A DNA stretch of 64,000 nucleotides from Pseudomonas rhodesiae (GTDB taxonomy: Bacteria > Pseudomonadota > Gammaproteobacteria > Pseudomonadales > Pseudomonadaceae), in assembly GCF_007858255.1 (NCBI RefSeq), contig NZ_VFEU01000025.1, positions 1 through 64,000 of the forward strand, written 5' to 3'. Within the stretch, counting starts at the first letter, position 1. The number at the start of each line of letters is the position of its first letter. The position numbers were made by a program, and so were the translations under genes. Positions 35,067 to 42,755 of the stretch are shown here, piece after piece. The notes below the pieces were generated by a model. It was not told the DNA's origin. It did no database searches and saw only the letters and a program-made list of their open reading frames with translations.

Positions 35067-35693
35067 TCAGTTGATTCGCTGGTATTGCCCAGCTTCAACC
35101 AGCTGCTTTGCTTGGCCTGCAAGATGCTCTACTACGCCGTTAGAAAGCGGATCGCTGCCATAGAAACCCCAGCAGCTATCTGTCTCCTCGCCGTCTTCAA
35201 TCACCTTGAAGCCCCACACATCGCCGGTTAGGTACTGGTCATAAACCTCGACCTCCCCAACCAGCATGGCGGTTACTTTTTCGGTGCGTGACTTGTTCAG
35301 CCGTTTCCAGCCCTGCTCAGCACACACTTTCGCCTTGCTCACGAAAATAAAGCCCACTTGCCCACTGTCCCAGGGGCAGGCGAACGGCTTGGTTCTCATC
35401 GTGATGCCGCTGTGATCGTAGAGATACAGCGGCAGAATGATCGCCTTGCCTGTCATTTTGAGAGCTTGTTGGATGTCAGGTACATGAGTTGAGTCGAAGC
35501 CCATCTCGTTGAGCTGCCTTTCGGACAGGTGCTCGTAGATCAGGTCAAGCGCCTCAGTAGCTCCATCCTCATCACCCAGAATGTAGCGGCGATGAGCGCA
35601 GACCATCATTGCAAGGTTGTCCCACTTGCGCGGGTTTTCTGCGTCGGTGTCATGCATGAGCTGTACGGTGACTTTCGGTTGTGCAGTTGCCAT
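35067..35693 (-). CDS. Hypothetical phage/plasmid protein
   Basis: 208 residues starting at MATAQPKVTVQLMHD behind AAAGGAA. It contains DGATEALDLIYEHLSERQLN, YLYDHSGITMRTKPFACPWD and GFKVIEDGEETDSCWGFYG. The last block is common in uncharacterised Pseudomonas phage and plasmid proteins. No catalytic motif is seen. Fourth unit of the ssb-recT operon. Confidence 0.75.
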   Translation of the reverse strand: MATAQPKVTVQLMHDTDAENPRKWDNLAMMVCAHRRYILGDEDGATEALDLIYEHLSERQLNEMGFDSTHVPDIQQALKMTGKAIILPLYLYDHSGITMRTKPFACPWDSGQVGFIFVSKAKVCAEQGWKRLNKSRTEKVTAMLVGEVEVYDQYLTGDVWGFKVIEDGEETDSCWGFYGSDPLSNGVVEHLAGQAKQLVEAGQYQRIN

Positions 35694-35716
35694 ATCGTTT
35701 TCCTTTCTCAAAAAAC

Positions 35717-35755
35717 GACGAGGGCAATGCGCCCCTGGGGGCGATATGCCCCGTC
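35717..35755 (-). promoter_or_regulatory. Leader hairpin (array module)
   Basis: Nested stems GACGAGGGCA / TGCCCCGTC and GCCCC / GGGGC in the leader of the 208-residue protein gene, followed by an AAAGGA site. Confidence 0.55.
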
Positions 35756-35776
35756 AGGGAGTTTTTTGCAGATGCC

Positions 35777-35821
35777 TTACGGCAGCAGCAGGGTCAGGAT
35801 GAAGACGATCAAGTCAGCCAT
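35777..35821 (-). CDS. Possible 14-residue hydrophobic peptide
   Basis: ATG behind AAAGGA opens a 15-codon frame, MADLIVFILTLLLP, a single hydrophobic segment. A G/C hairpin typical of the array leaders lies just upstream (35853-35879), as for real genes here. It could be a leader peptide or tiny membrane peptide; chance cannot be excluded at this length. Confidence 0.3.
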   Translation of the reverse strand: MADLIVFILTLLLP

Positions 35822-35934
35822 CTGATTGATTCCTTTTGAACTGACGGAGCACTCCCCTTACGGGAAAGCCCCGCAGGGTTGTGGTCAGTTCGAAGCGCCC
35901 TATGCAACAAGGCCCCCCAAAGCGTTTTTTTGCG

Positions 35935-37026
35935 TCACTCGCCTTGCGACTGAGCAACGTACTGCGCAGATTTCAACTGGGTTACAGCGTAATCCCGAGC
36001 GTCTACAGGCCACGTCGAAACGTACTCGAACGCCGGCTCCCAACTATTGGCATCACGAGCACGCCGAACAACTTCCGCAACCTTCTTGATCACCTTTGCA
36101 GGTAAATCAGCAGGTGGCGGAACTTGGCTTCCATCACGGACAACTTCACCTTCAATCACATCGTCTGCCGGGGCAGGATCTGCAACCTCTGGTTTAGCGG
36201 CCTGTTCGGGGTCTACGGTGGGTTCTGGCTGCTGATTAACCTGGTTAGAGGTCGGCAACGGCTCAGTTTCCACCACATCAGCAGCGCCCATATATCGCTC
36301 AACAACTTCAACTGGTACATCGTTGGAAGAGAACCCTTCCCCAGCGTCTGTATTGAGGTACTGAATCACTCCGTCCAGCTTTGAGCCGGTCTGAGGCCAG
36401 TATTTCCTTGCAATCTTGATGGCCGACTTCTTGCGCATGGAATCTTCGAAGTCGACCCAAGGGCCTTTCTTCTTGCGTTTCCACAGCTCTGAAGCATCGC
36501 GAGCAGCATTGATTTCATCAGCGGTAACCGCCTCAACGTGAACGCGGCCATCAGGCAGAAGAGCTTCGACGTAGCAACCTACAAACTCCCCACGATCAGC
36601 CTTCTTGTCGAAAGGGTTGAACGTGTGGGTCGGGCTTTGTCGCTTCCCTCTGTACTCGAATTTGTCTTTCGAGTAGACCAATTCAACGATGCAATCACGG
36701 ATCGCACCGTCGTTCACAGCGACCTTGACCATGCCCCTCCAGGACACGTCCAAAACCACCTGCCCGTCTCGGGGCACCAAGTACGCGAGCTGTCGGGATT
36801 GATTAAGAGTCAATCCGTAAGCCGCAACCTGGCTAAAGGCATTTCTAAGGCTTAGCGGGTTAGTCGTAGCGCACTTGCACAGATAGTCGTTGTTCATCAT
36901 GGCCTGCGATGCAAACAGCAGCTCATTTTTGAACATCACGTCAGTCTTCGACGACTCCACTAGCTTGATGAACTTTTCTTCTTGCTTCGCAATAATTGCA
37001 ACTGCGTTTTGGAAGTTATCGCTCAT
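35935..37026 (-). CDS. RecT/Bet-family single-strand annealing protein
   Basis: 363 residues from MSDNFQNAVAIIAKQ. The RecT core is clear: VAAYGLTLNQSRQLAYLVPR, VVLDVSWRGMVKVAVNDG, DGRVHVEAVTADEINAARDA, and KKSAIKIARKYWPQTG. A Pro/Glu-rich tail with PVEVVERYMGAADVVETEPL follows, then a short C-terminal helix region. It anneals complementary single strands made by the exonuclease at 32551-33594. In SXT and IncA/C, the equivalent bet/exo pair promotes recombination between related elements. Confidence 0.92.
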   Translation of the reverse strand: MSDNFQNAVAIIAKQEEKFIKLVESSKTDVMFKNELLFASQAMMNNDYLCKCATTNPLSLRNAFSQVAAYGLTLNQSRQLAYLVPRDGQVVLDVSWRGMVKVAVNDGAIRDCIVELVYSKDKFEYRGKRQSPTHTFNPFDKKADRGEFVGCYVEALLPDGRVHVEAVTADEINAARDASELWKRKKKGPWVDFEDSMRKKSAIKIARKYWPQTGSKLDGVIQYLNTDAGEGFSSNDVPVEVVERYMGAADVVETEPLPTSNQVNQQPEPTVDPEQAAKPEVADPAPADDVIEGEVVRDGSQVPPPADLPAKVIKKVAEVVRRARDANSWEPAFEYVSTWPVDARDYAVTQLKSAQYVAQSQGE

Positions 37027-37049
37027 TTCATTTTCCTTTCTAAAAAGAA

Positions 37050-37069
37050 AACGCACCCGAAGGTGCGTT
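37050..37069 (-). promoter_or_regulatory. Leader hairpin upstream of recT
   Basis: 8-bp stem AACGCACC / GGTGCGTT with a CGAA tetraloop, between ssb and recT. Confidence 0.6.
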
Positions 37070-37093
37070 AATTCTTGACTGACTTCTGCCTGA

Positions 37094-37609
37094 TTAGATG
37101 ATGTTTAGAAGCAAACGGCTAATTGGGGCAAAAGGGATGTCGTCGTCGAAGCTGTCATAATGCGGATCATGCTGTGGAGCAGGATCGCGTGGTGACTGAC
37201 TAGGACGTTGTTGTTGCTGTTGCGGACGCTGCTCACGGGGTTGCCCTTGAGAGTTGTCGCGCTCTGGCCTACCACCCAGGAGCTGCATTCTGCCCTGCAT
37301 GTCGACGATAATTTCGGTGGTGTACCGTTTGATACCGTCTTTTTCCCACTCTCGTGTTTGAAGCTTACCTTCGATGTATACCTGCGATCCTTTCCGCAGA
37401 TACTCACCAGCGATTTCAGCGACTTTCCCAAACAAAGAAACACGGTGCCATTCGGTCTTTTCGACTTTCTGTCCCGTTTGCTTGTCAGTCCACTGCTCAC
37501 TTGTTGCAAGGCTGAGATTGGTTACTGCATTACCGTTCGGTAAGTAGCGAGTTTCTGGATCTTGACCACAGGTGCCAACCAAGATCACTTTATTTACGCC
37601 GCGAGCCAT
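37094..37609 (-). CDS. ssb: Single-stranded DNA-binding protein
   Basis: 171 residues. The OB fold is clear: MARGVNKVILVGTCGQDPET, VTNLSLATSEQWTDKQTG, EKTEWHRVSLFGKVAEIAGE and GSQVYIEGKLQTREWEKDG. A Gln/Pro-rich linker leads to the acidic tip DSFDDDIPF. Unusually, eleven more residues (APISRLLLNII) follow DDDIPF before the stop, so the tip that normally binds partners is not terminal. First gene of the recombination operon. Confidence 0.95.
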   Translation of the reverse strand: MARGVNKVILVGTCGQDPETRYLPNGNAVTNLSLATSEQWTDKQTGQKVEKTEWHRVSLFGKVAEIAGEYLRKGSQVYIEGKLQTREWEKDGIKRYTTEIIVDMQGRMQLLGGRPERDNSQGQPREQRPQQQQQRPSQSPRDPAPQHDPHYDSFDDDIPFAPISRLLLNII

Positions 37610-38032
37610 AGTATTTCTCCATTTAGATAGAACTACGGGGCGGCATTACCCCAATACGGGGGCAATAGCAGCCCCGTTGGGGTTTGGTTTTTCATGGGTT
37701 TTTGGTTGTACTTTTGAGACGGCCAACAAGCCGACCATGCGACGAAGCGCATGACTAAATCAGTCCACACATGTGGGCTGACTTAATCTGGGAATTCATG
37801 ATGGTTGAGATTCAACCATGAGGCGCTGGGCCTGCTAGATGGACTGCAAGGCATGCAATCCGGATTTATAACGCCGAGCTACTCGACGTGATAGGAAGTC
37901 TGCAACAAGCAGAATCCAATGGCAAGCGGGTTTTTTGTCGGCGTTTTTTCAGTCGCTTTTTCGTCCTGAAAACGGGCCATCTCCTTTTCTGTACAGAGGA
38001 AAATGATCCTTACCAGCCTCAGAGGATCAACC
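37610..38032. promoter_or_regulatory. Divergent control region between ssb and lipoprotein operon
   Basis: About 420 bases without a gene. It holds the ssb leader hairpin (37648-37683, CCCCAAtaCGGGG / CCCCGTTGGGG), a 30-bp imperfect palindrome around CAGTCCACACATGTGGGCTG (37756-37785), a second one TGGTTGA-GAT-TCAACCA (37802-37818), and the shared palindrome at 37946-37972. Confidence 0.55.
37946..37972 (+). promoter_or_regulatory. Shared palindrome upstream of plus-strand lipoprotein operon
   Basis: TTTTCAGTC-N9-GTCCTGAAAA on the plus strand, 61 bp before the start codon at 38033. It and the traN copy also share the following CG(G/C)GCCAT. Confidence 0.7.
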
Positions 38033-38590
38033 ATGCACCACCTTAAATCTCTCCTGCCGCTAGGCCTGGCCATTGGCTTGGCGCTCACAGCGGGTTGTGC
38101 CAACAAGCCAGAACCACCTGCCTCAGGCACGCCATTCGAGGTAGCAAGCTACGAGCCCGACATGCGCGAATACCACACCAGTTGGGGGCATACGGGCCGA
38201 GGCGGTGCAGCATTGCGAAAACCCACCTATCAACCCGTTCTTGGCAGCCTCGATGTTCTCGAGACCCCGGCCGGGAAGCTTCACCCAGAGCTGCAAGCAC
38301 GCCTTACAACGAACGATAGCGTTGCAGTCCCCTCATCCATGTTCCAGGCCAACTGTGCTGACTCTGCAAATGTGGCGCAGGCCTTTGCTCTTGGCCAACC
38401 CGCGGCAAGCGAGCGCATCGTCACCTTGGCCAACGCGGCCGGTTCGGTCGATGACTACATTGCCGTCCGGAACAAGCTCTGCAAAGGGGCTCAACGGTTG
38501 AGCTACGAGGAGTGGGTCATTCTCGTCGAAGGCACCCCGAAGGATGTCCCTCTTCACCTGAAACCGTCTTTTTCCCCCTCCTATAAGTGA
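38033..38590 (+). CDS. Lipoprotein of transfer-associated operon
   Basis: 185 residues from MHHLKSLLPL; lipobox LTAGC. The mature part is soluble, with two cysteines (FQANCADSANVAQAF and VRNKLCKGAQRLSYEEW) that could pair. It heads a three-gene plus-strand operon with a dsbA-like gene and a small protein, under the shared palindrome that also precedes tra operons, so a role in transfer, pilus assembly or exclusion is inferred. Family not recognised. Confidence 0.75.
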   Translation: MHHLKSLLPLGLAIGLALTAGCANKPEPPASGTPFEVASYEPDMREYHTSWGHTGRGGAALRKPTYQPVLGSLDVLETPAGKLHPELQARLTTNDSVAVPSSMFQANCADSANVAQAFALGQPAASERIVTLANAAGSVDDYIAVRNKLCKGAQRLSYEEWVILVEGTPKDVPLHLKPSFSPSYK

Positions 38591-38596
38591 TCAGTC

Positions 38597-39445
38597 ATGC
38601 CTAAATTCAATCCCACTCTCGCTACAGCCATTGGCGTTTCCATCGTGACCTCTGCCGTTGCTATCGGTGTCTCCGTCCACATGGGTCAGAGCTACACCGA
38701 CATCGCGGTACAAAATGCCCTTGTGGAGCAGTTGCCAGGCGCGGTCGACAAAACCCTGAAGGATCGTGAAGTTGAGAAGATCAACGCAGCGAAAGCGAAA
38801 ATCCTCTCGAAGTGGAGCGGCGCAGCTGACACCACCATTGAAGGTCGGCACATCTACGGCAGCAAGGACGCCCAGTTCACCTTGGTCGAGTTCGTTGACC
38901 TGGAATGCCCTTATTGCAAGCGCTTCCATGACACGCCAAAGCAGATGGCTGACAAGTCCGAAGGGCGCATTAACTGGGAATGGCAGCATTACCCCCTGGC
39001 CTTCCACAACCCCGCAGCGGAAGTGGCAGCTCACGCCTCTGAGTGCGTGGGCGAGGTTGCCGGCAACAAAGCCTTCTGGGCCTTTACTGGCGAATGGTTC
39101 GCTCGCACTCAACTCAATGGCCAAGGTGTCGAGGACGTAGAGCGTCTTGCGCAGGAGGTTGGTGCTCCCCTTGATGCCTATCGTCAGTGCATGGAAAGCG
39201 GCAAGTACCGGGCCTTGATCGAAGGCCAGGTGAAGAAAGGCACGAACATGGGGGTCACCGGCACGCCAGCAACGGTCGTAGTCGACAACCTGACAGGCAA
39301 CAAACTGCTGGTGAAGGGTGCCCAAAGCACACAGGTGCTACTCCAAACCATGCAGCAGCTGGTCAAAATGCGTGACGAGGCTCCCAACCAGGACAAGCTG
39401 GATACCCCTGCTGAGGGCGCGACCAATGAGATCGGTGCTCAATAG
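38597..39445 (+). CDS. DsbA-like thiol oxidoreductase with N-terminal anchor
   Basis: 282 residues: a signal anchor (AIGVSIVTSAVAIGVSV), a helical spacer, then a DsbA-type domain with FVDLECPYCKRFHDTPKQMA (active site CPYC), a helical insertion (VAAHASECVGEVAGNKAFWA) and cis-proline VTGTPATVVVD. It is the third thioredoxin-fold periplasmic protein in the window and probably serves TraN/TraU folding. It lies 6 bp after the lipoprotein gene. Confidence 0.9.
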   Translation: MPKFNPTLATAIGVSIVTSAVAIGVSVHMGQSYTDIAVQNALVEQLPGAVDKTLKDREVEKINAAKAKILSKWSGAADTTIEGRHIYGSKDAQFTLVEFVDLECPYCKRFHDTPKQMADKSEGRINWEWQHYPLAFHNPAAEVAAHASECVGEVAGNKAFWAFTGEWFARTQLNGQGVEDVERLAQEVGAPLDAYRQCMESGKYRALIEGQVKKGTNMGVTGTPATVVVDNLTGNKLLVKGAQSTQVLLQTMQQLVKMRDEAPNQDKLDTPAEGATNEIGAQ

Positions 39446-39755
39446 GCTGGATGAATGGGCCGACCGGCTAGACGCCGGCGGCACTCGTGCGCTTTGGGGC
39501 GCTCGTGACGCCATGACCCAGCAGCTAGAAGGTCGGGTGGGCCTTTTCCATGCACTACGCAGGGCCAGTAGCTGGGATGAGGTTTTCGATCTCATCTCAG
39601 CCAACGGATACACCCTCATTCCAAACGGAGAGGATTTTATCGCCGCTGACATGAGCACAGGGCTGATGTTCTCTCTCTGGGATTGTGGTCATAGCCGGCT
39701 CGTATTTGAGGAGCGGCTTGGTCACTTCCCGGATTCACCACCTACGAGTCGATGA
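39426..39755 (+). CDS. Small hypothetical protein
   Basis: 109 residues starting at MRSVLNRLDEWADRLD, overlapping the end of the dsbA-like gene by 20 bp. Soluble; GLFHALRRASSWDEVFDLIS and NGEDFIAADMSTGLMFSLWD are the distinctive blocks. Third gene of the operon; ends just before a strong terminator. No family recognised. Confidence 0.7.
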   Translation: MRSVLNRLDEWADRLDAGGTRALWGARDAMTQQLEGRVGLFHALRRASSWDEVFDLISANGYTLIPNGEDFIAADMSTGLMFSLWDCGHSRLVFEERLGHFPDSPPTSR

Positions 39756-39759
39756 CTGC

Positions 39760-39779
39760 AACCCCGCCACGGCGGGGTT
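39760..39779 (+). terminator. Terminator of plus-strand operon
   Basis: AACCCCGCC-AC-GGCGGGGTT followed by TTTTTCTT on the plus strand. Confidence 0.9.
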
Positions 39780-39878
39780 TTTCTTGTGCTTGGGTACGAC
39801 CTCAACAACCGTTTGACATCCTCTCCAGCCTCTCGCTTCGCTCACAGAGCTGCCGCAAGGCCGGGGATTCCTACGGCG

Positions 39879-40559
39879 CTAGGCTGCGAATGCAGCTTCT
39901 TCGCTTCGGCGGGTTCCTTGGCCGAGCGCGCAGCCGCTACTCGTATCTCCAAAGGCGTTAATTTCCGTGTGTCCCACGGTATTTCTTGCCCCTTTGCGAA
40001 GGTTGTCCACCTTCCAAAGCGGGCGAAGATTGGTGTAGTGGCAGGCGTCTGCAAGCTGCTCTGCATTCTCAAGATTGAATGAGGCAAGCGGTCTGATGTG
40101 GTCGATATGCCACTCTCCCCAGTTATCCCAAGACATGCCATGCTCAAACAGGGACTCAATGTGCTTCATCGCGCTTTCTACCGAGCAGCCTAGTAGTTCA
40201 ACAGCAGACCCGCTCTTCCAGCCGCCTTTGATTGCCCTGTTCAGTCTGATCCGCAGGTTCTTTGCCAGTTTGCGATGTGGCATAGCTTCCAGCGCCTTGC
40301 GTTCTTGCTTAGCGATGGCTGCGCGGTTCGCTCGCTTATACTGCCGCATCCATTCTCTGCGCTCCGGGGCTGCCTCCCGTACAGCATCACGCCTATTTTG
40401 CGACGCTTTGCGGGCAGGAGAAGATTTCTCCTGTTGTCGGATTGCTTCAGCGTTGTCTTTCCGATAAGCACGAGAGTATTCAGCAAGTCGCTCACGGTTC
40501 TTTGCCCGGTAGCGGCGCTGCCGTTCTTTCTTGGCTTGGCGCTGTTCCTCACTCAGCAT
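39879..40559 (-). CDS. HNH endonuclease inside TnpB element
   Basis: 226 residues from MLSEEQRQAKKERQRRYRAK; this start lies inside the last codons of tnpB (11-bp overlap). The first 110 residues are strongly basic and helical. Then comes an HNH domain: GEWHIDHIRPLASFNLENAE and CHYTNLRPLWKVDNLRKGAR, with the H-N-H residues and the typical NLxPLW box. Its last codons run into the element's right end. Homing-type or group I intron-associated HNH proteins look like this; its coupling to tnpB is the odd point. Confidence 0.85.
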   Translation of the reverse strand: MLSEEQRQAKKERQRRYRAKNRERLAEYSRAYRKDNAEAIRQQEKSSPARKASQNRRDAVREAAPERREWMRQYKRANRAAIAKQERKALEAMPHRKLAKNLRIRLNRAIKGGWKSGSAVELLGCSVESAMKHIESLFEHGMSWDNWGEWHIDHIRPLASFNLENAEQLADACHYTNLRPLWKVDNLRKGARNTVGHTEINAFGDTSSGCALGQGTRRSEEAAFAA

Positions 40560-41721
40560 TTGCGCTCTCCGCGAGCCGGGCGTGCCCCGCCCTGAGTATG
40601 TTGATCGCGCCGACCACATCGGCGTTGTTCTCATAACCGCATCCCACGCACTCGAAGCGGGCTTGCGTCTGGCGGTTGTCGGCAGACACATGGCCGCAGC
40701 ACGGACAGGTGCGGCTCGTGTTCTGCGGCGGCACGGCGACGAGCCATCCGCCTCTCCAGGCCAGCTTGTAGTCCAACTGGCGGCGGAACTCGCCCCAGCC
40801 CTGATCCAGGATCGAGCGGTTGAGCCCGGCCTTCTGCCGAACCCGGCTGCCGGGTTGCTCGGCGGTGCCGCTGGCCGAACGGGTCATGCTGGCTACCTGG
40901 AGGTCTTCGACGATCACCAGCGCGTGGCTTTTGCTGATGGCGGTCGTCGCTTTGTGCAGGTAGTCGGCTCGGGCATTGGCGATCTGGCGCTGGATGCGCT
41001 GAACCCGAGCCTTGGCCTTTTTCCAGTTGCTGCTGAATTTGGTCTTGCGGGCCATCTGCCGCTGGGCCTTGGCCAGTCGGTGCTGGTGGCGGGCGAAGGT
41101 GTTGAGTGGTTCCAGCACCGTTTCCCGCTCCCCATCCCAGAGGGTGGCGAAGCGCACCACGCCGAGGTCGATGCCAACCGCGAGCGGGGCGGCGTGCAGC
41201 GGCACCGCCACTTCTCGCTCCGTCTGGATCGAAACGTACCAGTGGCCGGCGCTCAGGCTGACCGTGACGTTCTTGAGGGTGCCGAGCACCTGCCTGCTGT
41301 TGCGATAGCGCAGCCAGCCCAGCTTGGGCAGGTTGATGCGTGAATTTCCCTGGTCGAGCTTGATCTGTTTGGGATCGGGGTAGCGGAAGCTATCGCGCTG
41401 ACCGCGTTTCTTGAAGCGGGGAAAGTCGGCCCGCTGGGCGAAGAAGTTCTGATAGGCCCGGTCGAGGTCTTTGAGCGCATGCTGCAAGGGATGCACCGGG
41501 GCATCCTTCAGCCAAGGCGTTTCATCGCCGTTGCGCCAGGCGGTGAGATATTTGGCCATGGCCACATAGCCGATGTACTTGCCGCCTTCTTCGCGGTTGA
41601 CTTGCTGCACCGCCAGCGCCTTGTTGAAAACGAATCGGCACGCCCCTGCGAACTGCCGCAGCTTACGCTGCTGCTCGCCGGTTGGTTCGATGCGGAATTT
41701 GTAGGCTTGGCGTCTGAGCAT
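40549..41721 (-). CDS. tnpB: TnpB, RNA-guided nuclease family (third element)
   Basis: 390 residues, only distantly related to the two other TnpB copies. N-terminal helix-turn-helix-like region (YKFRIEPTGEQQRKLRQFAG). RuvC I AVGIDLGVVRFATL, RuvC II ALVIVEDLQVASM with the standard glutamate, zinc finger CPCCGHVSADNRQ...CVGC and RuvC III NADVVGAINI, so the nuclease site looks complete. It lies upstream of and overlaps the HNH gene. Confidence 0.9.
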   Translation of the reverse strand: MLRRQAYKFRIEPTGEQQRKLRQFAGACRFVFNKALAVQQVNREEGGKYIGYVAMAKYLTAWRNGDETPWLKDAPVHPLQHALKDLDRAYQNFFAQRADFPRFKKRGQRDSFRYPDPKQIKLDQGNSRINLPKLGWLRYRNSRQVLGTLKNVTVSLSAGHWYVSIQTEREVAVPLHAAPLAVGIDLGVVRFATLWDGERETVLEPLNTFARHQHRLAKAQRQMARKTKFSSNWKKAKARVQRIQRQIANARADYLHKATTAISKSHALVIVEDLQVASMTRSASGTAEQPGSRVRQKAGLNRSILDQGWGEFRRQLDYKLAWRGGWLVAVPPQNTSRTCPCCGHVSADNRQTQARFECVGCGYENNADVVGAINILRAGHARLAESANAE

Positions 41722-41874
41722 TGGATTGCTGGCTATCTGTACAGTGTCGAGTATAGGGCCGCCGCGAGGCGTGCGCTACCCGTCCAATGCGTAGAAAGCC
41801 CACCAGTCATTCGCTTCGCTTGGGATTCCCGCCGAAGCCGGTAACCTATGCCTATCAAAACAAGGAGTTTCACC

Positions 41875-42711
41875 ATGCAGAACCATCGTAGAACGATTTA
41901 CACCGGCCTCCTCGCAGCAACTATTGCCCTCCTGGTCGGGTGCTCTTCCACGCCGAAGACTGCCACCGTGCAGCTGCCTGATCCGCAGAATGTACCGAAG
42001 GAAAAATGGTCGGATGCAATGCACGTTCTGACTGCCATGAACATTTCTGGCCAGCGTGATGTTCCTCTCGAGCTGGCTACATCCGGCCCGACAACAGCGA
42101 CTTCAGGTACGGGCGGTTCGTCTGTGGGCGATGTCGCTATTGCCGCAGGCGGTTATGCGTCCCCGCCCTCAGGCGTCAGCAGCAATGCAGCTCTTGGCCT
42201 TGGGGTAGGACTCTTTCTACTCGGCGGTTCGAGCGATCCAGCTCGGGGGTATCAAACAGCCGCGTGGGTCCCATCCACACTTGCTAAGTCCCCCGAAGAA
42301 GCATCTGCTCTTGTACTAAAACTTTTTGATGAGGCCCGCCTTAAAGCTTTCCCTAATCAAAGATCAACACTCACGCCTAAAGTTGGAAAATATCCGCCTG
42401 GTAGTGGGAAAGCCTATGTTGACCCCGTAGCAATTTGGAAAGAGACCCCGGTTCAGTTTGACGGGGTAGCTTCAGTTCCTCCTACTTTCATTGCTTCTTC
42501 CGAGGCATACGGGCCGATATTTATTCATCATGGGCAGTATACAATTGACGGAAACAAAAACGATATATCTACACTGGACGCCATGATTGAGGTTTCGGAG
42601 AAACTACCTGAATGGTTTTACATGTACCACCCAGGTGAAAGGCTGCGGAAGAACTCTGTTCCAGCGCGCATTATCAATAAAGGTCAATCGATGTATTTCA
42701 TCGGAAAATAA
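41875..42711 (+). CDS. Lipoprotein next to traN
   Basis: 278 residues from the ATG behind AAGGAG; lipobox LLVGC. After a short linker, a glycine/serine-rich membrane-like segment (NAALGLGVGLFLLGGSSDPA) is followed by a soluble domain (WVPSTLAKSPEEASALVLKL, FDGVASVPPTFIASSEAYG). The 3' half is more AT-rich than the 5' half. It converges with traN across a shared terminator. A surface or exclusion function is a guess from context; the family is not recognised. Confidence 0.7.
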   Translation: MQNHRRTIYTGLLAATIALLVGCSSTPKTATVQLPDPQNVPKEKWSDAMHVLTAMNISGQRDVPLELATSGPTTATSGTGGSSVGDVAIAAGGYASPPSGVSSNAALGLGVGLFLLGGSSDPARGYQTAAWVPSTLAKSPEEASALVLKLFDEARLKAFPNQRSTLTPKVGKYPPGSGKAYVDPVAIWKETPVQFDGVASVPPTFIASSEAYGPIFIHHGQYTIDGNKNDISTLDAMIEVSEKLPEWFYMYHPGERLRKNSVPARIINKGQSMYFIGK

Positions 42712-42730
42712 AACAACTGATAAATAAAAA

Positions 42731-42752
42731 AAGCCCCGCCAGCGCGGGGCTT
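42731..42752. terminator. Bidirectional terminator
   Basis: AAGCCCCGC / GCGGGGCTT with A-tract on one side and TTATTTTAT on the other; it serves the lipoprotein gene and traN. Confidence 0.85.
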
Positions 42753-42755
42753 ATT

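Larger units (their letters stand above)
39813..41850 (-). mobile_element. TnpB + HNH insertion element
   Basis: The right end is recognised on the minus strand: GGAATCCCCGGCC..., a stem-loop AGCTCTGTGAGC/GCGAGAGGCT, then GGAGAGGATGTCAA, the same end as the two other TnpB elements (there GGAGGATGTCAA). tnpB and an HNH gene lie between this end and an ill-defined left end near 41800-41850, where GGCGGGAATCCCAAGCGAAG forms possible stems. No TnpA gene. The HNH gene therefore lies between tnpB and its guide-RNA end. Confidence 0.6.

Noticed and set aside
40531..41343. Plus-strand frame of 270 codons
   Set aside because: Antisense shadow of the third tnpB, rich in codons that mirror its GC-rich sequence.
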